Shown here piece after piece: positions 34,287 to 46,744 of a DNA stretch of 64,000 nucleotides. The notes under the pieces were generated by a model. The model was given only the letters and a program-made list of their open reading frames with translations. It ran no database searches and was not told the DNA's origin. The position numbers were made by a program, and so were the translations under genes. This DNA is from Ooceraea biroi (lineage: Eukaryota > Arthropoda > Insecta > Hymenoptera > Formicidae): the NCBI RefSeq assembly GCF_003672135.1, contig NC_039510.1, forward strand, positions 1,116,001-1,180,000. Direction: 5' to 3'. Positions within the stretch are counted from its first letter, which is position 1, and the number at the start of each line of letters is the position of its first letter.

Positions 34287-37200
34287 ATTGGATTATCATA
34301 AAATCGCTCGATTTAATTACCGTGACTAATTATCAAGTATGCGCGGTCTTTGCACCGACAGCATACGACAATGTCTATTATTTAATAAGATATCTCCTTT
34401 GTGGTATGCAACTGAAAGGTTTAACATTTTTGATATGAACAAATGCACTGTTTCTTGACGAAAAACGAGTGGCCATTTACATCTGGCTCGTTTTGAGGGA
34501 GAAATATTCGAATTTAACTCTGAAATTATTCGCATATGAAATTATGTATCAACTTTTTCTTGTTGGTTCAAGAGCACGTAACTTTGAAATAATAAACAAG
34601 AAGGACATAAATTTCGCGAAACACAGGAATATTTATTCAATTCAGTTTGAGTGTTCTACGTGAATTGTTTTGAGCGCAAACGCGTCGCAAATTAATCGCA
34701 TCTAGCTTTCATAACTGCAAATGGAACAGAGGCACGAATAGACACGGTAGGTTATCTCGTTGGTGTACGTGAAACTCCGGAACAAAGCTGTTAGGATATT
34801 ACTGATCTTATTAAAAAGTAAGTGTCTACCGACATTATGCGCTCGTATATGAGGTGATGCAGCATCCATAAAGGAAGTTAACGGCTGAAGCAACAACTCG
34901 GTATTTCCAACCTCGTTACGCACAAAATTTTCCACAATCTCCAAGGCAAGAGGATAAAAAAGAACTTATTAATTATAACTAACAAAGGAAGCTGCAAGTA
35001 ATTGAGGAACAGGCAAAGCAAAAGGAACGTGACATGAAGGTTCATTAAGAGACTGAAAGATTTTTATTTATTGTGTAAAAGTTTTCATTTCATAATTGAA
35101 TATACACGTATTTATAATAAAAACAATGAGCAATTAAATTGCGAATAAACTGAAAGTCAATGGAAAATCAAGTTAAACGATTTAACTGCACACACATGCA
35201 AGTTTTCACGATATTAATTTTATAGAAAAAGAGTCGACGAGCGAGGGACGCCCGCATACAGGATAGGATACATAATTTATTATTGACCTTATTTTTTATA
35301 TCGATGATAAAATTCTCGGATGCCATTCTGTCAGCTTACGCGTCGCGTAAAAATATGAGTGCAAATTAAATCCAAGGAAAATGAACGCTGAATATTCATG
35401 ATACACCGCCGAGATGCAATCCTTAGCGTATACTTTAACGAGGTAAAATGAAGTGTCTATATGCGAGAGCATACCTCTCCTCTTTTGTATCATGTCCTGT
35501 ATATTCGCAACGATATATTCATAAAGTGATACATTGTTAACGATGTCCTTTGTGAGGTGGTTACGTACATTATTCAGTATTTTGGTATCAGTCGAGTGAT
35601 CGTTCCATTTTGATCAGAATTATAATTACACACACAGCATGACGCATTTGTCGCTAATAATATGAAATCTGTTTATTCCATATCTATATATGATCTCTAT
35701 ACCATACTATGAACGTGCTTTGAACGGCAAAAAGAATGATCTGTCGAAAATACGACGACTTCTATTATTTGCGCTTATTCGATTATTATTCCGTCCGGTG
35801 AAGTCTCGCTTGATGAGTTACACTTATGCACGATTTATAGTGCACATCTGAGGAAATACTCAACCTGCATCTAGTTTTCTAGTGAGATTTTTGTCTGGCG
35901 CTGTTTTCAAAAAATTGTAGGAGCGTTGCACGAAGCGGAACGACAAATGCACTGGTTGAAATGCGGGACAGAAACGCTGACAGAATTACGGACGTTAAGA
36001 AAATAAGCTTTATGAAAATCTCGCGAAGAGAACCTATGCAGTAGGAACGTTTCGTCGTCGTCGTTGACGACGTATACATTTGCGCGCATTGAATAACGCA
36101 TGTCCGCGCTAAAAGCCCACGAAGTCGCGTAAATATTAATTCCATAATGTGTCCCATTCTTTATATTTTATAAGGCACAATCAAACGTAAAATCGCAAAT
36201 TAATAAAATAGATCTTTCCCGCTGCGCATATAGTGCACTCTATATATGTGTGTGTGCAATAACAATTAAATGCGGCAAATGCACATTTATCACGGGATAG
36301 AAAAATTAAGCAAATACAAAGCTAATACCGTTAATATCGACGGGTTAAAATGAATATCGTAGTAAATTCGCGAAAGATAGATGAATAATTCCACACACCG
36401 CTTTTTCGTCCTTTTATCGTATTTAGCTAAAAACATTTCGGCGAAATTATGACCGCGTAGGGCTGGTTAACCGCGATGCGTAATACATAAAATTGTGCAC
36501 CGAACCGAGATCGATAGAGGAAAACAAGATATTTTAAAATATTCGACTGGCGAAACCTGTTAACATGTTTGTTGGATTAATTTTCAAATATGGCGTTCCA
36601 TATTTGCATAAATGTAAAGGGCATGCGAAACCTATAAAGTTATATAATGCAGATAAATGCAATAACGCATCTTTTGTCAGAGCAAGCTCAAAATTCGGAT
36701 ATTGTCGACAATATAAATATCTTTGCAATCTACATTGATGATGATTCGACTGTTATCTATTACGAACCGTACGCATATATGCACATATCGATCCTTTGTA
36801 CGATCCATCGCAAATTTATCAGCAATTATTGTGGAAATGCGTTGTGTACAGGCTATTGTTACTATTTTCGCATTAATTGCAGTTTGCGACTCAGAAATAA
36901 TAATTATCGATTAACTTGGAGAGATATTTTATTACCTCACATTTATCTCACTGTAATGACAATTCCTATTTACACAATCGAATTAAACGATTTTCCGGTA
37001 TCGCGAAAAATTGACTTTAATTAACCAGAATGTTCGCCCTTGTTGAAGGGACCGCAATTATTCCGCGGGATGTAGATCGCGACGTTAATCGATTTGAATG
37101 TTCACCCTGCTGTACCTGTCGTGCGGCTTTTCTTAATGAAAGATGAATACGGGGTGTAGGAAAATTTAAATGTGGATTTATAATTTCGTACGTGGAAGTT

Positions 37201-38088
37201 ATTATGCAAACGTAGGAACGAACGGAATTTAATACAAGCTATTCCGCGCGCAGTGACGTCTCTTAATGGAACTACTAATCTTTGAGTCGCTGATGTAAAG
37301 CCCGGATTAAAGCAATTTCATCGAATTTTTTAACGAGTTTTCGCAAACTTGTAGCGGTCCCTTTTCCTTCCCATTAAAGGTTGTATCGCTTCGTACGTCA
37401 CATTCTTCGCTCACAGAATTTATACTTTATCGTTAATTTAAAATAACGCGTATATCGCATGTACAATAAGGCAGCAAGATCATTTTTGTATCGATTGCAA
37501 AAATACGATATTTTGTTGACATCTCACGTGCACGTGTGTTATAATTTATAATTAATTACCGTAGTAGCTTGTTCCACGCTTCGCAGAGGCTTTCTTACGA
37601 AGGAATGTGAATTTACACGACGTTCTGTTTGCGGATAACCAAGAAAGTGCCGTAGGCTACGCCTTTGAAAACGGGGTCAAGCGTCCCGCGTGCAAAACCA
37701 AGGCGACCGGAGAATCATGAAAGACGTTTTCCGTCGTGGGGATTTGCGACATGCGGATTTCGCGTAAAGAAATTTACGCGGTCTTCGTTTCCTCTTAATT
37801 TTAAAATTTATCACGATCTCTTCATGTCACACGTGTTACTAGTGGGAAATCACGAATGTCATACAACGATCCACGTAACCGTAATCTCACAAAAGTAAAT
37901 CGTTCCTTTTGTAGTATACGTTCCGGCAAATCAATTAGTATTTCAACTCCCCCCCTGTGAACTTTCTATAAGTTCTTAATAGTTCGAATCTGGGTCGTTC
38001 TAATTGAAATAAGTCTTTCGGAAACATTTACCCGGGCTTTTCTGCGTTCATGTTTTTCTCTTGTCGGATCGATGATTTAAGGTTTTTT
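34285..38088. other. No supported gene
   Basis: AT-rich, with short frames on both strands (35879-36157 minus, 36647-37024 plus) that lack splice sites and motifs. A small symmetric AAATATGG/CCATATTT pair lies near 36587-36606. Nothing else is seen. Confidence 0.5.
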
Positions 38089-38234
38089 CACACATATCCG
38101 TGACGTGTCAGTACCGTATCAGTGCCGTGTCGATTCGCATATGTTACTACGCCGGACATGTATAAATACTAGTATAAAAACATGTATGTATAAAACTGAG
38201 CGAATACGGCACTGACACGTCACGGATATGTGTG
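38089..38234. mobile_element. Short inverted-repeat element (MITE-like)
   Basis: The left arm (38089-38138) begins CACACATATCCGTGACGTGT. The right arm (38200-38234) is its reverse complement, ending ACGTCACGGATATGTGTG. The left arm carries about 15 extra bases from a local duplication of CAGTRCCGTATCAGTGCCGT-type sequence. The loop is AT-rich. Weaker similarity continues outward (GGTTTTTTCACAC against GGCCTCTTCACAC). A target duplication is not certain; TTTA or TTA is possible. No coding capacity. The superfamily is unassigned. Confidence 0.75.
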
Positions 38235-41200
38235 AAGAGGCCTTTATTGGCGAACCGCAGGAAAGCCATAACCGCGTGCGAACTAATTACAGGTGCACAG
38301 TAACGAATTTCTCGGGCTTCTAGTTTCTCACAAACTTATAAATAAATATAAAAAACGCATGGTTCCTCGCTTTCATGGCGTATTTTTTTCGGAGGTTGAT
38401 CATGCACTTCAAAGACATGTCGCGCGAGTGCTGCTGCTCGTTTTTTCACAGCTTGTCCGTTATTGATAATGTAAAAAACCGAGGATAAAAATTAGAAAGA
38501 CCAAGGGGTAGTCCGATCCCGTTGCTACTATCACGTTGTCACGGTGGATGCCCGTGAATGCACGCGGTTGGATCAAAAAGACTACAGTCTCTTTCTGGCA
38601 TTTTTTAATGCTTTTTCTCTTTCATTGCAGACTTCTTTCTTTTTTCACGACTTTTTCTATCCACGTTATGCCCACATTGCGAAATTATAATAATAGCTTT
38701 TGAAAAGTGTGGTCTAGTTTTCAGTACGTATGTATATTGAATAAAAGATTATATGAAAGAGAATAGAAAATCTCGGAACAACTTTTTTAATGGTATGACC
38801 ATAAATATGATGAAAGTCAAGCTGTTAGAGACAGAAAAGAGGAAACTCTAAGATTGAGGATTTTACAGCTTTCTGAATATCTGACACTGAGACTAGTGAA
38901 AAAGTAACATGTATTACTATTCTTGCTAAAGGAAAGTCTTTTACAATTGATCCAAAGAGTCCACAGTTGAAAGGAAGTGGCATTTCGTTCGGGACACCGT
39001 GTATAATTCATTTTGGTCGAACGTCGGGCTATCGACTTTAAAGTTTAGGAGTCGATCGGAGAAGCTGGCTTGGCACGATAAATATGCAACGTTTCCTCTA
39101 CGACATCTTCAACCACGTCGAGGGCGACCGATTTGCGCTTGAATTTCGTGGACGAGCGCGTCTCGTCTGGGTGCTCGAGAGGCCCCGCGAACAAAAAGAG
39201 AAAAGGGAGAAAAAAGAACGTTGGGAGGGAGTAAGTGGAAATTGAGAAAAACGAGGAGAACTAGGCCCCGCTTCGAGATTCCACGGAAGTCTTAAGTTTC
39301 GAGAACGGGAGAAACGCCAATGCGATTTCTCTCGGCCAACCAGAGGAATCGCTTAATCGGCTCGTCGGTTCCGTAAAAGCGGCGGCAAAAGTATTTCGGT
39401 CGTTCCGCGAGTTTTCGGAATGCAATTTCATCCGTGCGCTGCATCCTACTACTTTCCGCGAGAAAATACGAGTCTGGAAAAGCGTTTTGCGGAAATGAAT
39501 TTGCACGTCACGAATATTGTGTGCACCATAACGCGACAGTAACCTTTAACGGAACCGGAAATCATGAACGAACGATGCGTCACATGGAGGGCTTGTGATT
39601 TTATGAAAGACTGGGATTTAATCTGCTCATTTGATACACCTCATTATTCTCGCACATTTGATCCATTTGATACATCTCATCATTCTCGCACATTTGATCA
39701 GAGCAGTGTTCGTTCCTTCTCGGTTCACCTTCCAGCTGAAACGTACTTTAGACTTTCTTTCCTTCCTCGAGCAATTTTTCTCGCCGATGTTATTCTATAT
39801 ATCAATGCCAGGTTCCGTGACGTAAAATTTTGCGCGATAAATTCCGCATTTATGCAATCCACCCTCTGTCCTGAAATAACTTTCTCGCCTTTCTCCCGAC
39901 GTAGCACAAATATTTACGTAACCCGGGGTGGCAAACGCAGAAAAGAACCACCGGTCCGCTGAATTCGCTGATTTAATGTTCACGTCCGGCTGCCTAACGC
40001 CTATATTACAGCGTCTGCGTTACAACGTCGCGTCGGCGAAATCCGGGGGAGCCAAGCGGGTGTACATAACGGAATTTTAACGTATGCTTATGTACTTGGG
40101 GAGAAAGAAGCTGCTGCATCTTGTATAAATCGCGTACATATGTGAGATGGCCCAGAACTGTCGCGCACTTGCCTCCAGCTGTGTAGCATTTTACAAATTT
40201 AGGACAAATTCTTCCTCGGAGAGAAATTCTCGTCGATCTATCACTTCGAAGTTCACCTAGGTGGCAGTACAAGGACGCGACAAGGAGTTACGGGTGAGAC
40301 GCACAATCACATCGATCACAATATTCCCGAAATTTAATTAGAAGATCACGGTAGTCTGAAATCGCACGCGGCTATTGTGCAAGCTGCAATCGGGCGCGGA
40401 TGCTCTATCTATTGATGCGCTATAGCTCGCCCGCAGAAGGACGGGCCACTGTCGTTACGCACTCTTGACTTAATAGTTCTTTCAATAGCGAAGCGCCGAG
40501 TTTGCCAATGGTGCACGCTGTATTTCACCATCGCCAATTTCCGGCTTCATTCTATGGGACCGCGTCGCGAGACAGCAGAGAAGTCGGCACAGCAAGTACA
40601 GAATATATGGAGTCGAATATACGGCGGCCCCGGGACGAGAATCAATAAGAAGACAAAAGGGAATAGAGACAGGGAGAGGAAGGGAGACAGCATTCGCTGG
40701 GTATAATATAATATCGGCGCAAAAAATGATCTTTATCAACGGCGCTCGCGCGGGTAACTTGATAAATGAAACTGACGCTGGCATCTTATAATGTCCATCA
40801 TCGTATTTACACTGTAATGCGAAGTTTTGTTGTAAATTTTATCAAGGATATTCCATCGTTCGTTCTATGAAATTTCCATTGCGCGTGGATAATTATTATA
40901 TTAATAAATCACGACGAATACTGCGTGAATTATTCTCGTAATAACGCGATAACAAGCATCTGGAACGTATTCCGTTGTCGACTCTGATATTCACGCGATC
41001 ACGATCGTGCAATTACGGCACATATTGTAAACATGTCCGTGGGCTCGTCCGCCGATGTGAACGAAAATTAATTGAGGGTTAGGTTGGATCAAAAAATTGG
41101 GCGACCAGTATCCACGTGATGACGAACATTGACGACGGGGGTTCATCAGGCCGCACTGACAATGCTCGTTGTTACGCCCTGCACCTATAAATGTGGATGC

Positions 41201-43162
41201 ACGCGGCGGTGTAAGGATCGTCAGCCTCGCAAGTCACGAGGAACGCGTTTTCGCGAGCGCAAACACTTGAGGGATCGCCGTCGAGAGAGATATCCCATTC
41301 TCGTTTGTAGTGGAAATGACCGAGGGTACCTCTTCATCTTGCTCCACTTAACTCGCTAAGCGGAGAGAAATTCCGATATTCAAACATTTAATAGAATTTC
41401 CGAAACAATCTGTCTCACACAGATCTCAATTTTACGACTAATTTAATTCTCCAGCAGATTCACGATTTATCCGCAGACTTGGTCGGAGATCCTTAAAGGG
41501 CTTAGGATATTAAGACGACCTGTGTACGCGAACACAGATCCGCATTTGTGTATGATATGCATTGAAGGAAAGGTAAGAAGGAGGAGAATGAAGGAGGAAA
41601 AATGCTCTTTCGCAAGTTGCAAGCTCGAGCTCAAGCGCGCCATGAATCGCATCTCGTCGACCTCATTGTTCGCAAAAAGACGAGAGGCAAGGGATAGAGA
41701 GCTGCATGATGAAAGACGTAAAACACCAACGCGTGAAAATATAAACAATAGGCTGACTCCGTGAGCCGGCAGTTCTGCATTGTCTAATGCATTTTTCTTC
41801 CCAGGAAAATCCTTTCCAGCAAGATGTAATCATGGTTGTATTTTCGTTCCACGGGATTTTTGCCTATTAGTTCGCCTCTCGTGCATTTTCCAAGCACTAC
41901 CACGACGTTGCTGAATGACTTGGTGAACTTTACGTGTTCTCTTTTGTCGTTCACGTTAAATTTTCAAATTTGCAAACGTATGGAAGAGATCGCTACTGAA
42001 TTATCCGAAGGTTTCCAAATTTAATCACGCAGAAAAGAGAATTGAAAAAAAGAAATCAAACGTTCGATCGTTCATCTGTACTTGAGAAATGTTTTCCAGA
42101 GAAACGTGTTCCACTAAAAAGCAAACGAATTTTTCAAACGAATTCAAGGCATCTTGGAAACGTCGATTGTGACGGAGTCGGAGAAAAGCGATAATAATGT
42201 TAAACGTTCCAATATTGCAACCTCGAGTGAGTTAATGAACAGGTGACTGCACATTCATCTCTATTGATACAGCTGCACATTTGCTTACTATCGCTGTTGA
42301 TAATGGCAGATGATTAGGACAAATTAATCGCCGCGCGAACTCATTCGACACCGCGATATCGGTACAATTGGCTCAGAATGTTTTACGAGAGTCCTCGACA
42401 CTCAGGAAATCACATTTCATTTGCTAACGTGAAGTTGGAGAAGGTTGCATTGGATGGCTCGTACAGAGGTGTACAAGCATTCTAACGACGGAGTCGCGCG
42501 AGAACAATCAGGATTTTGCGAGCGATTAACACGAATGTCACTCCCATACTTCGTAACGTCGTTGGTAGATACGTGTGTACAATTTGTATGTGTGTATGTT
42601 CATGCGATTTACATCGATCTATGACCATGCCGCTTGCACGTCAATCCGCTCCTGCATAACGCACGATAATAGCGCGCGCCGGCAAACACGCAGACACATC
42701 CGATACGTTATAGGTAATCAATCATTTGCTAATGAAGATGCGATATGCGCACCAACGTGAAGCGCGCGCGCGCGAGTGTAGGCATGCAGCCGTCCGGGTG
42801 CACCGAAGGGATCCGTTTGCAGAACACGATGCAAACATGGTCGCAAACGTGACGTTAGTCCGTGCCGACTTTGCCGATCAAACGTCTCCGCCTTGATTCC
42901 GTGCGGTCGGCACGTCGTGTTTCCCGACAGCGGCGATAAACGGGTATAGCACAACCCTCTGATCGCGCCATACTCGTTCGGCAGCCTGGGACTGCTAAAT
43001 GATAGCCGACAAACAGTACTGCGAGCTAATAGGATTTCGCGATTGTCGTTCATTTTCGAAAGCGGCTTTCATTTTCATTTGGAATAATTGCATTTCTCCA
43101 CAATTCGCGTCTTTACGCAATTTGTAAGTGTGTCTATATTCCAGTTCGGTAATTTGTTTTCC
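38235..43162. other. No supported gene (contains a 36-bp tandem duplication)
   Basis: Open frames at 39261-39983, 40482-40784, 41467-41764 and 42718-43053 overlap on both strands. A strong acceptor-like TTTTTCTCTTTCATTGCAG ends at about 38628 but leads to a frame that stops after about 20 codons. A good donor (GGAAAG|GTAAGAAG) near 41571 follows an open stretch with a C-x2-C pair (HLCMICIEGK), too short to interpret. A (GC)n run lies at 42762-42774. At 41085 GTTAGGTTGGATC resembles a mariner terminal repeat, but no partner was found. Confidence 0.4.
39628..39699. repeat. Two tandem copies of a 36-bp unit
   Basis: The unit begins CATTTGATACACCTCATTAT and ends CGCACATTTGATC. The second copy differs by two C/T changes. 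The period of 36 keeps reading frame, but the surrounding ORF has no other support. Confidence 0.9.
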
Positions 43163-43235
43163 TTTATATATATATATATATATATATACATATATATATT
43201 TTATATATTACAAAGTATATTATATATTATAATTT
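43163..43235. repeat. (TA)n microsatellite and AT-rich flank
   Basis: TA dinucleotides run from 43165 to 43188, are broken by a single C, and continue as imperfect TATATATT to about 43235. Confidence 0.95.
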
Positions 43236-46200
43236 GGTTTTCAGTCAGTTTCCTATTTACAAATTGATCAGCTACAATTATATATAATTCGGCAGGCAAT
43301 GCAATATTTCCGTTCTGCCGACGCAAATGACAGGGATATGAGGATTACATAATTGATAGTATTTATAATGCAAAAAGTAGTTTGCAACTGTAATATGCTA
43401 TTATGAGGAAACGTATGTACGTTAGCAGCAGCGCCCACTCCATTTACACGATCTAGGAATCTAGAATTTTTGAACATTCGTTGCGAACGCGAAATTATAA
43501 TGATAAAATAAAAATGGCGATTAAAATGATTTACGCATGGAATGGTGCAATTTTGGCTGAAATTTCCGGCACAGAAACCTTATCCCCGGATGGTTGAACG
43601 GCCGGCAATAAGCGATGAATCGTGTCGTTATAATATCGATTTGGCGAATCGATTTTTGAAACGAACCCATTAACGATATGCCGACCGGACACAAGTGTGT
43701 CAAGTGACTTACGATGGATCATGTCAATCCCAGGCACTCGGTGGCGAGTGAAAAAGAAAAGAGAGCCGATTGAAAAGATGGAGAGGTCCGACCAAGGGAA
43801 AAGGATATTGAAAAATCTACGAGAGTAATCGACTTCGTTCGGGGATGACCGGCGTTAAACGGGCGCGGTGAATGACGTAATATTGCGGGTCAATATTTGC
43901 CTCGCTCGGAGGTACTCCACCGGTAATAATTCGCCGCGTTAAAGTTTGTAATGCAAATAGGCTCTCGTTTCGCGAACGCGATTATCTCGTAAGTATATGT
44001 GTATATATCGCAAGATTGCACGTGGATTAAATGGTGTGACCGTACTTTTCGTGGCATACGTGTCATATTTAAACAGGCCGAGATTGTCAAGTGACAAGGA
44101 TGTTCGAGATGGAGGAAATCGCGGCGCGATTCGATGATGTCGTGAACGAGCGGACGTAGCGCCAGAAGATTTTCCTTCACGAGATTAAAAACTTGCACCG
44201 TCTTCTCTTGATGCGACGTGATTTGCAATGAGGAAATTCGATCAGACTGCGCGCGCGCGGAAACTCGAATTTACATTTCGTTTCAGTAATATATTCCCAG
44301 GCAGAAAACACGTAGCCCGTAATCCGTAATAATATTCGGGATGCGTATCGAATTTGCAACAAGCCGCGGTAACTTGCTAAAGTCCGAGCTTTTTTCCCCG
44401 CCGCTTACTTATTCCGAAAGTTACGGGCATTAGCCGGTAGTCTGCCGTTAAGCGTCGCGCGTTTCGACCAATTAGCATACTCGAGGTGAAGGTGGAACCG
44501 GGGCATCGAGGACACAGTTAAACCATGGGTCGAATAGTAATTGCCACCAGCAAGTTGAACATATGCTCCGAATGACTGTGCTCGACCCACCATCGAAGTG
44601 TGTCAGTCTCCTACATGTCCGGAAACGTAGATGCAACTGCAGTTCGGAAGTGATGAAGGCGATGTGCGCGACAATGCGACGAAGGAAGCGTGAACGGTCT
44701 ACGACAGCGTGAATCGTTGATGATGTCGCGCGACACTCTTTGATCGAGAATCGTCCACTGAAGATTTTGACCGAATCACCGAATCAAGAGTCTGTAGAGC
44801 TGATATTTTAAAAGATTCAGACGAGCACGAGTGCAAACGGTGCTAATGATTGTAAATGCCTAAACCCTTGTCTTGCGATGCGGGTCGTCGCTTTGAAAGA
44901 TGATGAGGACGAATCCAGCTTTTGCTCCTCATCGATACACTCTTCTTGTGTCTCACGTGCGACACAATCTTCCCCTGCTCTCCATCTTTTCCAGCTTGGT
45001 GCAATGCAGGTGAAACGACACGCTGGCTTTTTTGCAGCGCTTCTTCGTTCACCGGAAAAGCTTTACGTCGCTGTTTGTTGCAAGACGAAACTTCGTCCGC
45101 TCGATGACGGGGTGTAGTTTAGCTGATAGCTGGGACAGGCGGCGAGTTTTACGGGCACGAAGGAGCGAAGTTAATTGAAGCTTCATTAATTCGTACTTAG
45201 CGAAGTGGTCTCCGCAGAATACCAAGGTAGAAGCGGCAAAGGGAGAGGTAAAGCAGAAAGCAGAGAGAAAGAGAGAGAGATCGGACTCGCGAAACAAAAG
45301 CATATTTTCCTTCGCGCAGTTGCGCATCCCCCGGGATCTACTCGGAAAATGAAAATGCGCGATGCGAAAAGTTATTTTGCATTTGTCGTTTAACTTGCTG
45401 CCTTCGAGATGTTGCCAGCGAATTCTCCTCTCTCTCTTTCTATGTCGCCAGGATCAAGGAAGAACATGGAAATCGTCAAGAGTCCTCGACATCTTGGAAG
45501 CCCTCTTGCAACCTAATAACCGTTAATAATTTGCGTAGTATCATGTGCCAGTCGGAAGGTTTACCGTAATGAACTGCAGTTTTGAGTGTCGCTTGAAAGT
45601 ATGTCATTAGAAGTTGAATATTTCATAGTGCTCCGAATACGTTATGCACGTTATGCATCATGAAGAATCTCTAGTAGTTTTGGGCAGCAATTAAGCGCTC
45701 CAAATTAAGAGCCCCAAAATTAAGCGATCCAGCAATCGAGCAAAAGAACAGGTGTCTCTTGAAAACATTTGTAGATTATCGAGTGATTTTATCAACCAAG
45801 AGCTCTCTCTCTTATTCTTCCTCTTCTTCTCTCTCTCGAATATTATGTAAAATTATAAGGATCTTGATTAAAGCAGTGTCGTTGCATGTTATAATTAAAA
45901 CACGTCCCACTTTCGGGTCAAGTTAGTCCCTTTGTAATGACGGGAACGGAAGATTTCTAAAAGCCGCGAATTAACAATCTCGCAGTTCTTCCGGCAGTCT
46001 TCTGTGCGCGCCAATTACAGATTGAAAACAGAAGCGGAGCGCGGGAGTGCGCGCGGAATTGGCTGGCTTCTTGCGCCGAGAAATAAACTAATTAAACTTT
46101 GACGGCGAGGATTGCGAGATAGGATGCAAAATACGTGACGGCAAAGACACGGCAAAAGGTAAAAGGAACGCTCGTTTCACGATCGCTAATTTATCGCGTT

Positions 46201-46465
46201 CGATTGTAATGAATTTCCGATATTAGGTTAATAAGCGGCGAACGAGAAGTAGCGTACTCCATAGTCGTTGCCGAGCAAAAAGGTGGAGTCACCGGTAACG
46301 TCGCATTACACCCGCGCTATCTTCGAGAGCATCGATATCTTCCACGCCGCATCAAAAGCTCCGGCATTCTCGAGCGATGCTTCCCCTCGAGCTGTACTCG
46401 TCAGCTGTGCAAGCGAGCGGCAGCAGCGAATTACAGGCCATTTTTAATTTTAATTTTTCGTGCAG
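43236..46465. other. No supported gene
   Basis: On the minus strand CCATC|GTAAGTCAC (43711-43706) is a strong donor preceded by a long pyrimidine tract, and a protein-like frame (43722-43531, MIHRKSLDTLVSGRHIVNGF onward) crosses it. The two cannot both be right. GTAAGTAT near 43989 on the plus strand follows only a short open stretch. A CT-rich tract lies at 45803-45840. Other frames at 44843-45393 are unsupported. Confidence 0.45.
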
Positions 46466-46744
46466 CAAACGTCACAACATGACGGAAATTTTCCGGGAAA
46501 GTGTCGCTGTAGAGAAAACGTCCGAAAAATCGCGCGCACTGGACAGTCAAGCGCGACAAAATGTCATGACAATTCAATACGCTGGATTACATACGCGAGA
46601 GAATTTTTTTTTAATCAAAGAGTTCTCATTTTAGCGAGCTTTTATTCGTATCTCCCTCCAGCGTTCCATATTAAACCAATAATGCATACACGGGACTGTT
46701 ACGTTTATAGATCGGCACGAAATTACGTCAATATCAAAAGTTGA
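46466..46744 (+). CDS. Possible terminal exon, unknown function
   Basis: A textbook acceptor (TTTTTAATTTTAATTTTTCGTGCAG) ends at 46465. The frame from there runs 92 codons to a stop at 46742-46744 in DNA of only moderate GC. It encodes QTSQHDGNFPGKCRCRENVR, then a mixed stretch with four cysteines in all and an aromatic segment (VLILASFYSYLPPAFHIKP). No family is recognised. A second frame beginning at 46377 (MLPLELYSSAVQAS and onward) is also open but would run through the acceptor tract. No upstream exon with a matching donor was found. Confidence 0.17.
   Translation, partial: QTSQHDGNFPGKCRCRENVRKIARTGQSSATKCHDNSIRWITYAREFFFNQRVLILASFYSYLPPAFHIKPIMHTRDCYVYRSARNYVNIKS

Noticed and set aside
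37984..38005. AGTTCGAATCTGGG resembling a tRNA B-box
   Set aside because: Two mismatches to the consensus and no cloverleaf upstream.
41083..41104. GTTAGGTTGGATC resembling a mariner terminal repeat or the TTAGG telomere repeat
   Set aside because: No inverted partner, no transposase and no tandem TTAGG.
42738..42896. 52-codon ATG ORF and the antisense 111-codon ORF at 42718-43053
   Set aside because: Mutually overlapping, around a (GC)n run, with no splice or poly(A) support for either.
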